The notes beneath the pieces were generated by a model. It did no database searches and was not told the DNA's origin. It worked only from the letters and a program-made list of their open reading frames with translations. Source: Bacillota bacterium (GTDB lineage: Bacteria; Bacillota_I; Bacilli_A; RFN20; CAG-826). From it: a stretch of DNA of 5,413 nucleotides. Positions 4,781-5,413 of the stretch are shown piece after piece. How positions within the stretch are numbered: position 1 is the first letter of the stretch; every line of letters starts with the position of its first letter. Made by a program: the position numbers and the translations under genes. Where the stretch lies: the NCBI GenBank assembly GCA_016872075.1, contig VHBF01000035.1, positions 1 through 5,413 on the forward strand. Direction: 5' to 3'.

Positions 4781-5413
4781 ATGCAACAAACGATTGGTGA
4801 AAAAATAAAATTTTTAAGAACCCAAAAAGGTCTTAGTCAAACTGCTTTAGCCAAAGCGCTTTATTTTAGTAATCGGACGATTAGCAATTGGGAAAACAAT
4901 CTTCGAGATGTCAGTGTTGAAAATTTAGAAAAACTTGCCGCATACTTTAAAGTTCCGTTGCAACATTTTACAAATGGTATTCACTCTTCCATATCTCCAC
5001 AAGGTGCGTTTCAAGACGTTAAATTTAAAAAGTTAGTCGTCAATCATTCGTATTTTTATTTACTACTGATGTTGATGATCCTCAATACCTTGATGATGTG
5101 GATCCCTTTTCAAAACCGGATTCAAGTCTTATTGTTATGTTTACTCTTTTGGCTTGGTTTTCTTATTGTTACTATCATGCTTTACACGAAAGAATATCCG
5201 CAACGCACCAAAACGTTCCTGTTGCCTTTGGAAACCATTCTCACTTACCAAACTGAACTTTCAGAAAAAAGTAGGCGAAACTTTTTGTTTACCATGATTG
5301 GCTTATATGTGGCCCTCATCTTGGTTTCCACCTTCTTTTATGTGAGTGCATATGGCATGCTTAATCTTGTTGAAGTTGATTTAGCATTCAATATATCCTT
5401 CATTATTTTTTAT
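4781..5413 (+). CDS. XRE-family HTH protein with membrane helices (partial, 3' end outside window)
   Basis: The first 211 residues are present, with no stop before the window edge. Residues 5-63 form a HTH_3/Cro-CI domain: IGEKIKFLRTQKGLSQ, a recognition helix around SNRTISNWEN, then the VENLEKLAAYFKVPL helix. A linker follows, then three hydrophobic segments at about 90-110, 114-135 and 168-190, with a fourth beginning near 203. The charged loop at about 136-167 lies between the second and third. The protein is therefore a DNA-binding domain tethered to the membrane, an arrangement known among Bacillota XRE proteins but of unknown signal. The start is set by the HTH fold and by the -10 box six bases upstream. 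The divergent SRAP gene shares its upstream region, and the inverted repeat there may be its own operator. The membrane part is not assigned to a family, and the ligand is unknown. Confidence 0.85.
   Translation, partial: MQQTIGEKIKFLRTQKGLSQTALAKALYFSNRTISNWENNLRDVSVENLEKLAAYFKVPLQHFTNGIHSSISPQGAFQDVKFKKLVVNHSYFYLLLMLMILNTLMMWIPFQNRIQVLLLCLLFWLGFLIVTIMLYTKEYPQRTKTFLLPLETILTYQTELSEKSRRNFLFTMIGLYVALILVSTFFYVSAYGMLNLVEVDLAFNISFIIFY

Noticed and set aside
50..5413. Mollicute-type code with TGA as tryptophan
   Set aside because: Trp codons checked are TGG and no gene needs TGA read-through. The single relevant TGA (1989) would add only four codons if read, so the window gives no support for recoding.

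Overview
The window reads as an AT-rich, gene-dense bacterial chromosome segment. Leucine is mostly TTA, Trp codons that I checked are TGG, and complete genes stop at TAA or TAG. Gene families and codon use suit a low-GC Bacillota lineage or an Acholeplasma-like relative of it; I cannot name a genus. No rRNA, tRNA, CRISPR array, insertion sequence or phage gene is visible. The recognisable genes are housekeeping, and I do not see a clear new defence or mobile system.

Layout, left to right: (1) HflX ribosome-associated GTPase (+, 50-1318), overlapping tail-to-tail by 4 bp with (2) 5-formyltetrahydrofolate cyclo-ligase (-, 1315-1830). (3) A divergent promoter region leads rightward into a possible tiny single-helix membrane ORF (about 1888-1991). 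Its stop overlaps the ATG of (4) an SGNH/GDSL hydrolase (+, 1988-2614). That gene overlaps tail-to-tail by 9 bp with (5) a leucine dehydrogenase-type amino acid dehydrogenase (-, 2606-3652). (6) A 3653-3998 stretch holds a perfect hairpin, a small hydrophobic two-helix ORF without a normal start codon (+, 3740-3958), and a bidirectional terminator shared with (7) an SRAP/YedK abasic-site protein (-, 3999-4670). (8) A divergent gene encodes an XRE-type HTH protein with membrane helices (+, from 4781), cut by the right edge.

The strongest unexplained pattern concerns gene starts. At hflX, the cyclo-ligase, the tiny ORF before the hydrolase, leucine dehydrogenase, SRAP and the XRE gene, a -10-like hexamer ends 6 (once 7) bases before the ATG. 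Transcription would then begin at or within a base or two of the start codon, giving leaderless mRNAs. The only clear Shine-Dalgarno-like stretch is before the hydrolase, the one gene that looks like a downstream operon member. This also moves the preferred leucine dehydrogenase start three codons in. Two small hydrophobic ORFs look interrupted at T runs, which may be real decay, slippage or sequence error.

The genes do not form one pathway: they cover ribosome rescue, folate salvage, ester hydrolysis, branched-chain amino acid catabolism, DNA damage tolerance and regulation, arranged as alternating divergent and convergent single-gene units.
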